A DNA stretch of 7,877 bases from Methanobacteriota archaeon (GTDB lineage Archaea; Hydrothermarchaeota; Hydrothermarchaeia; Hydrothermarchaeales; BMS3B), in the NCBI GenBank assembly GCA_013152995.1, contig JAADFH010000009.1, positions 1-7,877 of the forward strand, written 5' to 3'. The notes beneath the pieces were generated by a model. The model was not told where the DNA came from and searched no databases. It saw only the letters and a program-made list of their open reading frames with translations. The position numbers and the translations under genes are program-made. This document shows positions 1-6,048 of the stretch, piece by piece (position 1 is the stretch's first letter; each line of letters starts with the position of its first letter).

Positions 1-659
1 CACATTGTAACCGCCGCCTGAGCACCCCTCGCCTTCATGCTCAGCAGCCTCTGGCGTGCTATGCTCACGCCCAGCTCCTCTCCCAGAGCAAGCAGCGGTG
101 CACCGCAGCACTTGTCCATGTCGGTGTACCGCACCACCTTTGCGCCAGCCAGCCTTATCAGCTCCGCCAGCTTCTCCTCCGCGCCAAAATCAACGTACTC
201 CGAGGGTCTGGTGGAGTGACAGCCCGTGAAGGGGGCAACCCTCAGCTCAACCTTTCTGACGATGTGCTCCTCGCCTATGGCGGAGCTCACCACCTCCAGG
301 AAGTGGTAGACCTCGCTGGTACCCCTGTACTCCCTGCCCACCTCTGCAAGCTTCTCGTTCACCTTAGCTCTGAGCCTCTCATCCTTCTTAAGCTTCCTGT
401 CAGCCACCCTCAGCGTCTTGTAGCAGCCGTTGCACAGGGCAACAAGAGGCAGCTCCTGCTCCTCCGCCACTGCGATGTTCCTTGCAGAAAATAGCAGGGA
501 GGCAAACTCATCAATAGGCTCAATATTGAGCCCGCAGCAGATGAAGTTGGCATCTCTCAGCACAATTCCGAGCTTCTTCGCCACCGCTCTTGCCGAGAGC
601 TCGTACTGGTTCTCCCTGTAGGGGATGTTGCAGCCCGGGAAGTACAGGTACTCACTCAT
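1..659 (-). CDS. hdrB: Heterodisulfide reductase subunit B-like protein (CCG-domain), cut at left edge
   Basis: This is the N-terminal 219 codons of an HdrB-type protein; the rest lies left of base 1. HdrB carries the active-site clusters that reduce or form disulfides such as CoM-S-S-CoB, taking electrons from HdrC. The first CCG motif is complete: Cys10, Cys41-Cys42, then Cys76 and Cys79 (C-X30-CC-X33-C-X2-C). The second begins at Cys147 (GCHSTRPS) and continues at Cys184-Cys185 (CCGAP); its final CxxC would lie outside the window. The first cysteine sits in YFPGCN, as is typical of the family. The ATG at 659 overlaps the end of hdrC by 8 nt and follows a purine-rich GGGAGAGG, so the two are translationally coupled. 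The family assignment is firm. The physiological disulfide is not shown, because HdrB paralogues also occur in non-methanogenic electron-transfer complexes. Confidence 0.9.
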   Translation of the reverse strand, partial: MSEYLYFPGCNIPYRENQYELSARAVAKKLGIVLRDANFICCGLNIEPIDEFASLLFSARNIAVAEEQELPLVALCNGCYKTLRVADRKLKKDERLRAKVNEKLAEVGREYRGTSEVYHFLEVVSSAIGEEHIVRKVELRVAPFTGCHSTRPSEYVDFGAEEKLAELIRLAGAKVVRYTDMDKCCGAPLLALGEELGVSIARQRLLSMKARGAQAAVTM

Positions 660-1170
660 TCTCAGCCTCTCCCTTCACAACCCTTTCAAACTCCGTGCCT
701 GAGATGAGCTTGGCAACCTCCTCTGCATCGCTCGGCTCAATTGGCGGAAGCCCCATGTCCTCGCGCATGAAGTTTGTGAAGTCATCAATCTCAAACAGCC
801 TGCCAATCCGTGCGATATTCTCGTTGATATTCCTGAAAGCCTGCGGCACCTTGCCCTCAATCGCCGAGAGGTTCTTCACAGCCATGAGCACGCTTACAGG
901 CTTTACATTCCTGGGGCAGCGCTCGGTGCACATGTAGCAGACCGCGCAGTACCAGGGCTCAACACTCTCCAGCACCTCCCGCATGCCCAGCACCGCCATC
1001 CTTATAACCCTTCTGGGGTTGAAGTTGTCCAGCATGGCATTAACCACGCAGGAAGCCGTGCAGGTGCCGCACTGGTAGCACCTTCCCACCGCCTCGCCAC
1101 CAGGCATCTGCTTCAGCCTCTTCACCAGCGACGAATCAACCTGCCTGTACCTGAGCTCCAGCTTCTCCAT
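652..1170 (-). CDS. hdrC: Heterodisulfide reductase subunit C-like 4Fe-4S protein
   Basis: This is a small iron-sulfur protein of 172 aa that passes electrons to HdrB. With the start at the ATG at 1170, two classic cluster motifs are visible: Cys31, 34, 37, 41 (CYQCGTCTASC) and Cys75, 78, 81, 85 followed by Pro (CAVCYMCTERCP). The segment between them, NPRRVIRM, is also typical of HdrC. I prefer the ATG at 1170 because GGGTG, a fair match to the archaeal anti-Shine-Dalgarno region, lies just upstream. In-frame GTG codons at 1188 and 1179 would add six or three residues and cannot be excluded. The stop overlaps the hdrB start by 8 nt, so the two probably form one unit. No hdrA lies immediately upstream; the preceding gene is a phosphatase. 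The protein appears soluble, with no membrane segment seen. Confidence 0.9.
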   Translation of the reverse strand: MEKLELRYRQVDSSLVKRLKQMPGGEAVGRCYQCGTCTASCVVNAMLDNFNPRRVIRMAVLGMREVLESVEPWYCAVCYMCTERCPRNVKPVSVLMAVKNLSAIEGKVPQAFRNINENIARIGRLFEIDDFTNFMREDMGLPPIEPSDAEEVAKLISGTEFERVVKGEAENE

Positions 1171-1230
1171 GCTCAACACCCGGTGCACAGATTCTTAATA
1201 ATTTATCATTTAAAAACTTATTTCAATCAG
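1171..1230 (-). promoter_or_regulatory. Probable hdrC promoter / end of preceding unit
   Basis: This short AT-rich stretch separates the phosphatase stop (1210-1212) from hdrC. On the minus strand it reads TTTTTAAATGATAAATTATTAAG across 1216-1194, an abrupt AT-rich patch inside GC-rich DNA. TTTTTAAA overlaps the phosphatase stop codon. It could act as a TATA box for hdrC, with a start site expected near 1185, and its T-run could also help terminate the upstream unit. A second candidate is ATAAATTA about ten bases further on. The exact box is uncertain. Confidence 0.45.
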
Positions 1231-1890
1231 GTGCCTGAGCGCCTGCACGGCGCCTGCACCGTATCTCTCCGAGGTCACCAGGTCAGCCACATCCTCAAGC
1301 GCGGGCTCCCCCACAGCCACCGCATACCCCGCCTTCTCCAGCATGTCCCTGTCATTCTCGCTGTCCCCTATGGCTGCTATCTCCTCCAGCCTCAGCCCCC
1401 TGAGCCCTGCAATCTCCTCCAGCGCCCTGCCCTTGCTCACCCCCGGGGACTTTATGTGGATGGCAAACTTTGTATCAACCACCTCCACCCTGAAGTCCCT
1501 CAGCGCCTCCCTGACCCTCTCCACGGTTACACCGTCCCTCAGCAGCGCCACCTCCGTCTTTCTGAGCTCCGAGTAGGGCACCAGCTTAACATCCATGAGC
1601 GCGGCGAGGTGGTTGAAAGCCCTCCTCACCTCGGGTATGTCGCCGAGGTAGCGCACCACCCCCAGCTCCTCATCCTTGATTATTCCGCCATTCTCGCATA
1701 TCACAGGTCCGGAGGTGCCTATGAAGGTTTTTATGGTATCTGTAACGCACAGCACATTGCCGGTGGCGAGGATAACCTTGACACCGAGCCACTCAAGCCT
1801 CCTGAGCATCGCCACCGCTTCAAGCTCCAGCCTGCGCTTCTCATCGGTAAGCGTGCCATCAATGTCAATAGCCACCGCCCTGAGCTTCAT
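1210..1890 (-). CDS. HAD-superfamily phosphatase, archaeal phosphoglycolate phosphatase type
   Basis: This 226-aa HAD hydrolase closely resembles archaeal phosphoglycolate phosphatase, which dephosphorylates 2-phosphoglycolate. Motif I is DIDGTLT with the nucleophile Asp9 and acid/base Asp11. Motif II is the Thr43 of ATGN. The Lys153 of SKGRAL is in the motif III position, and motif IV is GDSENDRDM with Asp176 and Asp180 binding Mg2+. The ENGG at 66-69 marks the Cof/type-IIB cap architecture, and the length is normal. The ATG at 1890 overlaps the radA TGA by one base (TGATG), and AAGGA lies a few bases upstream inside radA. It is the last gene of the PAC2-RPA-radA unit. Substrate cannot be read from sequence; sucrose-phosphatase-like or other sugar-phosphate activities are possible alternatives. 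A role in clearing phosphoglycolate made when damaged DNA ends are processed would fit the neighbours, but that is inference. Confidence 0.85.
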   Translation of the reverse strand: MKLRAVAIDIDGTLTDEKRRLELEAVAMLRRLEWLGVKVILATGNVLCVTDTIKTFIGTSGPVICENGGIIKDEELGVVRYLGDIPEVRRAFNHLAALMDVKLVPYSELRKTEVALLRDGVTVERVREALRDFRVEVVDTKFAIHIKSPGVSKGRALEEIAGLRGLRLEEIAAIGDSENDRDMLEKAGYAVAVGEPALEDVADLVTSERYGAGAVQALRHLIEISF

Positions 1891-2819
1891 CAGTCCTTAA
1901 TTCCTTCCTTAACGACGGTGAAGATAGCCTCTCCCTCGGGCAGGTTTGGCGAGTCAATCAGCCTCGCCACCCTCTTACCGCCCTTGGACTTCCTAAGGTA
2001 CACCCTGAAGGTGGAAGCGTGAGCCACCACGTGCCCGCCTATGGGTGCGGTGGGGTCGCCAAAGAAGAAGTCGGGGCGCATCATCACCTGGTTGGTCACC
2101 ACAACAGCCAGGTTGTGGATGTCGCTCAGCCTCTGCAGCGAGTGCATGTGCCTGTTGAGCTTCTGCTGCCTGTCGGAGAGCATCCCCCTGCCAGTGTAGT
2201 CGCTCCTGAAGTGGGAGGTGAGGGAGTCAACCACCACCAGACCTATGTTCTTCTCCCTTATAACATCCTCCGCCTTCTCCACCAGCAGCATCTGGTGGTC
2301 GCTGTTGTAGGCTCTGGCAACCACGATGTTCTCCAGCGTCTCCTCGGGCTTTAGTCCCTTTGCCTCAGCCATCTGTATAACCCTCTCGGGGCGGAAGGTG
2401 TTCTCGGTGTCTATGTAGAGCGCATTCTTGCCGAGACCGCCCTCCTCCTCCGGCATCTGCACATTCACCACGAGCTGGTGGCATATCTGCGTCTTGCCCG
2501 AGCCGAACTCCCCGAAGAACTCGGTGATAGCCTGCGTCTCTATGCCCCCGCCCAGCAGCTCATCAAGCGCCGAGCTGCCGGTGGTTATCTTCCGCATCGT
2601 CTTGCGCTTCTCAAGCACCTCCATGCCCGTCATGAAGCCCATCTGCAGCGAGTCCCTGGCGGCGGCGATGACCTTTATTGCGGTGCTCTCCCCCAGCCCA
2701 GCAGCCTCCTTGAGCTCAGCCGGGTGCGCCACCGCTATCGCTTCAACCGTCTTGTAGCCAGCCTCTCTCAGCTTCTCGGCGGTTGCTGCACCCACACCTG
2801 GTAGCTCCTCTATCTCCAT
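1890..2819 (-). CDS. radA: DNA repair and recombination protein RadA
   Basis: This is the archaeal RecA/Rad51 strand-exchange recombinase, 309 aa. It forms ATP-dependent filaments on single-stranded DNA and drives homologous pairing. An N-terminal helix-hairpin-helix DNA-binding domain spans about 1-58 ([12 protein letters not shown]). FMTG at 62-65 occupies the subunit-polymerisation motif position. Walker A is GEFGSGKT at 103-110, and Walker B is LVVVD ending at Asp198. The DNA-binding loops lie after about residue 208 ([15 protein letters not shown]) and around the TNQVMMRPD segment. The C-terminal ATP-cap region [10 protein letters not shown] is present. No intein interrupts it. The ATG overlaps the RPA stop by one base (TAATG) and is preceded by GGGAGG, so expression is probably coupled to RPA. 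The linkage makes sense because RPA coats the single-stranded DNA on which RadA loads. Identification is firm. Confidence 0.97.
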   Translation of the reverse strand: MEIEELPGVGAATAEKLREAGYKTVEAIAVAHPAELKEAAGLGESTAIKVIAAARDSLQMGFMTGMEVLEKRKTMRKITTGSSALDELLGGGIETQAITEFFGEFGSGKTQICHQLVVNVQMPEEEGGLGKNALYIDTENTFRPERVIQMAEAKGLKPEETLENIVVARAYNSDHQMLLVEKAEDVIREKNIGLVVVDSLTSHFRSDYTGRGMLSDRQQKLNRHMHSLQRLSDIHNLAVVVTNQVMMRPDFFFGDPTAPIGGHVVAHASTFRVYLRKSKGGKRVARLIDSPNLPEGEAIFTVVKEGIKD

Positions 2820-4108
2820 TACTCTTCCTCCCTTTTCATCTGCTTGAGCTTCCGCAGCAGCATCTCAGCCTCCTGCCTGGGGTCGGGATGCAGGTCTATG
2901 TCAGCTACCACGAGCTCGTTCCTGCCCGTGAAGTCGCTCCTCCTGACCCTTCCCCTGAGCACCACCTCCCTGCCCAGCAGCTCCTGCCTCCTCGCCTCAA
3001 TCTCCTCATCCTGCACCTCCCCCGCCAGAATCCTCTCAAGCGGTATGTTCAGCAGCGTCTCAGCCAGCTTGTCGTAGAAAGCAACCCTAATGTTGCCTGT
3101 GCCGTCATCAATCACCGCATTAATCACCGCACCCTTTGAGTCCCCCCTCTCAAACAGCCTGAGCTCATCCCCTATGCTCACCAGCGCACCTCTAACCTCA
3201 GCCTCCTCACCCTCCTGCAGCTCCGCGATGCTCTTCCTCTCCACCTGCTCGCTGACATCTGCAAGAGCCTCAGCCTCCTCGGGGCAGAGCACCACCTTGC
3301 CGTACCTGCCAACGTGCAGCTCCTTCTCACCCATCCTGAGCTTCACATAACCCTTAACCACCCTGAGCACGTCTCCCTCAGAAACCTCAGCACCTAAGGA
3401 GGCGTTCTCACCCCACAGCACCAGCCTGGCTTTGCCCGTGGTGTCCGCCACCCGCATGCTGAGCACCTTACCCGTGCTGCCGTCCTCGCGCCTGAACTCC
3501 CTGAGCTCGTACACCCTGAGCACCTTGCAGAGCACGTTCACGTTCTGGTCGCCGTCCTGAAGCTCGGCAATGCTCTTCTCCACAACCTCAGCCTCCGGGA
3601 ACGCTGATGGGTCAACGTCCGGAGGCGAGGGAACCACCACCGTGCTGCTGCCCACGTGCACCTCGGGCTCGCCATTCAGGTCGGCTTTGGTGTAGGCGTT
3701 CCTCAGGCGCACTATCATGCCCTCCTGCAGCTTCTGCAGTTTCTCGGTGTCCCTGCCCCAGAAGACCACGCGTATGCTACCTGTGGAGTCGGCAAGAATC
3801 AGGGAGCCAACCCTGCCGGTGGTGCCATCGTTCCTTGAGAACTCCCGCACCCCGTAGATGCGCGTTATCCTGCCAACCACGCTCACGCTCTTCATCCCCG
3901 GGATAATCCTCTCTATCTCCGTGTCCTCGGTGCGTGAGAGTGTGGAGAGCAGGTTCACCCCCAGCTCGTTGGCTACAACGTGTGCGGCGCCCTCGGGGGT
4001 TATCAGCCCGCCCAGCTCCTTCTGCTTGTCCTCCACCAGCCTGAGAATCTCAGCCTCGTCCCTGCCGCACTCGCTTGCAATAACCCTGACAAGCTCCTCA
4101 ACGCTCAT
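2819..4108 (-). CDS. Replication protein A-like single-stranded DNA-binding protein, three OB folds
   Basis: This is a 429-aa archaeal RPA/replication factor A. It binds and protects single-stranded DNA during replication and recombination. After an N-terminal helical region (about 1-65) there are three OB-fold-like units at about 72-157, 187-276 and 302-408. Each has the signature of a basic/aromatic strand, a G-T-G turn and a (L/V)xVA/ILAD-D/S-TG strand ([48 protein letters not shown]). Units one and two are close repeats. The C-terminus is a short charged helix. Only three cysteines occur (14, 194, 275), far apart, so the zinc finger found in many euryarchaeal RPAs is absent. It begins 5 nt after the PAC2 stop and its stop overlaps the radA start by one base. 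A separate zinc-finger RPA partner may exist elsewhere in the genome. Confidence 0.93.
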   Translation of the reverse strand: MSVEELVRVIASECGRDEAEILRLVEDKQKELGGLITPEGAAHVVANELGVNLLSTLSRTEDTEIERIIPGMKSVSVVGRITRIYGVREFSRNDGTTGRVGSLILADSTGSIRVVFWGRDTEKLQKLQEGMIVRLRNAYTKADLNGEPEVHVGSSTVVVPSPPDVDPSAFPEAEVVEKSIAELQDGDQNVNVLCKVLRVYELREFRREDGSTGKVLSMRVADTTGKARLVLWGENASLGAEVSEGDVLRVVKGYVKLRMGEKELHVGRYGKVVLCPEEAEALADVSEQVERKSIAELQEGEEAEVRGALVSIGDELRLFERGDSKGAVINAVIDDGTGNIRVAFYDKLAETLLNIPLERILAGEVQDEEIEARRQELLGREVVLRGRVRRSDFTGRNELVVADIDLHPDPRQEAEMLLRKLKQMKREEE

Positions 4109-4113
4109 GCTTC

Positions 4114-4914
4114 CTACCCTATGTAGCTCAGCTTCTCATCACCCTTGGGCTGCTGCTTGTACATCTCTGCAATCTGCCTGGCGTACTCCTCCATCTTGGC
4201 AAACTCCCTCTCCATGGCTTCAATCTGCTCATCCAGCTCCTTCGTCTCAATCTCTATGCCGCACAGCTTTGCCAGAGTTTTAACCGCATACTTGCTCGCC
4301 TTTGGGTCAGGATACGTGCCGTGGGTCTCCGCGAGCAGGCAGACGCTTCTGAATCCGTTCTTTGAGGCTAAGGGCACGAGTATGCCCGCCAGCCCTGTTG
4401 CCCCCAGCGTGCCCTTCTGCGCCTCAAGCACGGGGATGCTGTGCTTCTTAAGCAGCTCCATCACCTCAGGGTCGGCAGCCACGCCGTAGGTCTTCGGCTC
4501 CTGCACCTTCGTGCCCGTTCCGTAGCCGCCCAGGGTGTAGACCTCCTTCACCCCGGAAGCCTCGCAGAACTCCAGAATCGCATGGGCGAGGTGGTAGTAG
4601 GTCTCAGGCGAGGTGCCCTGGTAGACGCCGGTGAGTATGAACATCTCATGCTCCTCAGCGTAGTATATCTCGTCCTTGTGCAGGTCCACCAGGTTGTTGT
4701 CCTCGTACACAACACCCGGAAGGGCGACATTGGGGTACAGGAAGTGAATGGAGTACAGGTCAGCCACCTTCTCGGCGTTCAGGGAGTCTATGATCTGCCT
4801 GCCTGCCATCAACCCCACCTGACCCACGCCCAGCAGCCCCTGCACGAAGATGCCGTGCTCTGCTCTGGGCTTCTTCAGGTAGTGGATTGTGGCATGCCCT
4901 ACCCTGAACTTCAT
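4114..4914 (-). CDS. PAC2 family protein (proteasome assembly chaperone homologue)
   Basis: This 266-aa protein belongs to the PAC2 family, which includes eukaryotic proteasome assembly chaperone PAC2 and archaeal PbaA/PbaB-like ATP-independent chaperones. Visible family features are the GLLGVGQVGLMAGRQII segment near the N-terminus, the TLGGYGTG glycine motif in mid-protein, and GATGLAGILVPLA followed by LLAETHG. The C-terminal part, about residues 225-260, is a highly charged helix likely to form a coiled coil (ELDEQIEAMEREFAKMEEYA). The protein ends in Leu-Ser-Tyr-Ile-Gly, close to but not exactly the HbYX tail used to dock on 20S proteasome rings. It is the first gene of the unit with RPA, radA and the phosphatase, 5 nt upstream of RPA. 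The ATG at 4914 lies 24 bases from a perfect TATA octamer, so the mRNA is probably leaderless. The biological role in this operon is unknown. Confidence 0.85.
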   Translation of the reverse strand: MKFRVGHATIHYLKKPRAEHGIFVQGLLGVGQVGLMAGRQIIDSLNAEKVADLYSIHFLYPNVALPGVVYEDNNLVDLHKDEIYYAEEHEMFILTGVYQGTSPETYYHLAHAILEFCEASGVKEVYTLGGYGTGTKVQEPKTYGVAADPEVMELLKKHSIPVLEAQKGTLGATGLAGILVPLASKNGFRSVCLLAETHGTYPDPKASKYAVKTLAKLCGIEIETKELDEQIEAMEREFAKMEEYARQIAEMYKQQPKGDEKLSYIG

Positions 4915-4937
4915 ACCATACCCATGGCTCGCTGGGG

Positions 4938-4945
4938 TATATAAA
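4938..4945 (-). promoter_or_regulatory. TATA box of the PAC2-RPA-radA-phosphatase unit
   Basis: The minus strand reads TTTATATA, a consensus archaeal TATA box, preceded by purine-rich AAGG that may be the BRE. The octamer's near edge is 24 bases from the first base of the PAC2 ATG, so the expected transcription start falls at or next to the ATG and no Shine-Dalgarno is needed. The DsrE-like gene's stop lies only about 10 bases upstream. Confidence 0.75.
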
Positions 4946-4953
4946 CCTTAAGC

Positions 4954-5271
4954 TCAGCCGAAGCACACCACGCGGTCGCTCTCAACCACCATCTCAACCA
5001 GGTCGTTCATTATGTTCCTGCCCAGCTCGGTGCTTCTTGACCTGGCATCAAGGCAGCTGCCGCACACCAGCACCTTTCCGCCTGCGTCCAGGTAGTCCTT
5101 GAGCACAGCCGCAGCGTTGAACCGCTCGTCGGTAATGTCTTCAACCTCCACCCCGGGACCCATCAGGAAGAGCTTGACCTCATGCCCGTCCAGCACAGCA
5201 GTCAGGGCAAACCTCACAGCATTCCAGGCGGTTTCGGGGTCGTTTGAGTTCAGAATCACACCTATCTTCAT
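4954..5271 (-). CDS. DsrE/DsrF-like family protein
   Basis: This 105-aa protein has the small DsrE/YchN-like fold, whose members bind or relay sulfur (sulfurtransfer) or act in thiol chemistry. The N-terminus (KIGVILNSNDPETAWNAVRF) and the mid-region GHEVKLFLMGPGVEVE are typical of the family. The conserved cysteine region is LVCGSCLDARS, giving a Cys70-x-x-Cys73 pair, plus a third cysteine near the C-terminus (Cys103). The start ATG is part of an ATGA overlap with the upstream thioredoxin-like gene. It has an excellent Shine-Dalgarno, AGGAGGTGA, about 8 bases upstream. Length is normal for a single-domain member. Pairing with a thioredoxin-fold protein suggests that its cysteines are reduced or loaded by that partner, but this is inference. 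No dsr genes are visible nearby to link it to sulfite reduction. Confidence 0.85.
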   Translation of the reverse strand: MKIGVILNSNDPETAWNAVRFALTAVLDGHEVKLFLMGPGVEVEDITDERFNAAAVLKDYLDAGGKVLVCGSCLDARSRSTELGRNIMNDLVEMVVESDRVVCFG

Positions 5272-5870
5272 TTTTCACTCACCTCCTTTATCAGTCCGAG
5301 CACGGATGCCTCATCCGCGCCTCTCGCACCTGTCAGTGTTCTGCTGCCTATGAAGAGCTTGGGTACTGAAAGCGAAGGATAGCGCTCTCTTGCCTCAGGA
5401 AACATCGCCACGTCTATTATCCTGACCTTCAGCTTCTCGCATGCAATCCCCAGCTTTATCACGTTCTTCGCCACACCGGTGCAGGTGGGGCAGAAGGGTG
5501 TGAGCACCAGCACCACTTCCACCTCTCTGTCAAGCTCTTCCAGCGACTTCAGTGTGCCCTCGCCCAGCTCCACCCTGCCGCTGGAGACTGTGCACAGCCA
5601 CTCAACAAGCGTGCCAAGCTCGTGCTCGGAGGGTATGCCGTGGTAGACCACATTTGCGTGGTGTCTGCTGCCTTCCAGGCTGAGTGCTGGCATGTACTCC
5701 TGCCCGCCTTCGTGCCTGACCAGCTCAAGCGCTTCAAACTCGTTGCACAGCTCGCTGAAGAACTCCTCCGCCTGTCTGCTGTTCTCGCTGTCGTCCAGAT
5801 ACAGGTGCACCCTGACGCCACCGCTCAGGCATGCCCCGAGCGCTTCCTTCTCTCTCTCACCCAGCTGCAT
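5268..5870 (-). CDS. Tandem thioredoxin-fold protein (PDO/glutaredoxin-like) with one CPTC site
   Basis: This 200-aa protein has two thioredoxin-like halves, the architecture of archaeal protein disulfide oxidoreductases (PDO, Grx-like). The C-terminal half has the redox site CPTC at Cys127-Cys130 (TPFCPTC) and the expected cis-proline SVPKLFIG near 170. The N-terminal half has a matching strand (VHLYLDDSENS) and a GIPSEHE cis-proline-like turn, but no CxxC: Asp/Ser/Asn occupy the site. Only one domain is therefore likely to be redox-active. The start was chosen as the ATG at 5870, giving MQLGERE. The upstream in-frame ATG at 5894 lies inside the TATA box and would not be on the transcript. 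Its stop overlaps the DsrE-like start by four bases (ATGA). Likely role: cytosolic thiol-disulfide exchange, possibly reducing its DsrE-like neighbour. Confidence 0.82.
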   Translation of the reverse strand: MQLGEREKEALGACLSGGVRVHLYLDDSENSRQAEEFFSELCNEFEALELVRHEGGQEYMPALSLEGSRHHANVVYHGIPSEHELGTLVEWLCTVSSGRVELGEGTLKSLEELDREVEVVLVLTPFCPTCTGVAKNVIKLGIACEKLKVRIIDVAMFPEARERYPSLSVPKLFIGSRTLTGARGADEASVLGLIKEVSEK

Positions 5871-5893
5871 GATGATACATCGTGATATCGTCA

Positions 5894-5901
5894 TATATAA
5901 A
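5894..5901 (-). promoter_or_regulatory. TATA box of the thioredoxin-like/DsrE-like unit
   Basis: The minus strand reads TTTATATA, identical to the PAC2 promoter. Its near edge is again exactly 24 bases from the first base of an ATG (5870). That spacing predicts leaderless transcription from the ATG at 5870 and argues against the longer reading frame that starts within the box at 5894. Confidence 0.75.
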
Positions 5902-6048
5902 TTTTACGGGTTTATGTGAGTGGAGCTGGTTAACACGATACATTTAACAATTACACATAACTAACTTACCAATATAACTTAACTAAATATTATAAATTCA
6001 ATATTACATAAATATTTTACATTGTTAAACGCCAGGTTATCTGTAGTT
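5902..6048 (+). promoter_or_regulatory. AT-rich divergent intergenic region with the island promoter
   Basis: This is about 150 bases between the minus-strand thioredoxin-like gene and the plus-strand island genes. GC content falls sharply from about 5905 onward. A plausible plus-strand TATA element is TTATAAAT at 5990-5997, which would place the start near 6020; ATAAATATTTT at 6009-6018 is a second candidate. AGGTTATC at 6034-6041 is a 7/8 match to the archaeal Shine-Dalgarno AGGTGATC and lies 7 bases before the ATG at 6049. The heptamer GATACAT occurs at 5874-5880 and again at 5937-5943, on either side of the thioredoxin-gene TATA box. No RNA gene or coding sequence is seen. Confidence 0.5.

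Noticed and set aside
1183..2022. A 279-aa plus-strand open frame
   Set aside because: It lies antisense to the phosphatase and the end of radA, both firmly identified. Its translation is rich in His, Leu, Pro and Gln, as expected of a shadow frame opposite GC-rich coding DNA.
4114..4116. TAG stop of the PAC2 gene as a pyrrolysine codon
   Set aside because: Read-through would add only three residues before TGA, and it would destroy the normal spacing to RPA. No sign of recoding is present.
4441..4944. A 167-aa plus-strand open frame
   Set aside because: It is antisense to the PAC2 gene and crosses its promoter, with a shadow-type composition and no recognisable motif.
5871..5894. Longer start of the thioredoxin-like gene at ATG 5894
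   Set aside because: This ATG overlaps the TATA octamer, so it would not be transcribed from that promoter. The ATG at 5870 has the same TATA spacing as the PAC2 start.
6022..6048. TTG start at 6022 for the winged-helix protein
   Set aside because: The ATG at 6049 has a near-consensus Shine-Dalgarno (AGGTTATC) 7 bases upstream, and nothing comparable precedes the TTG.
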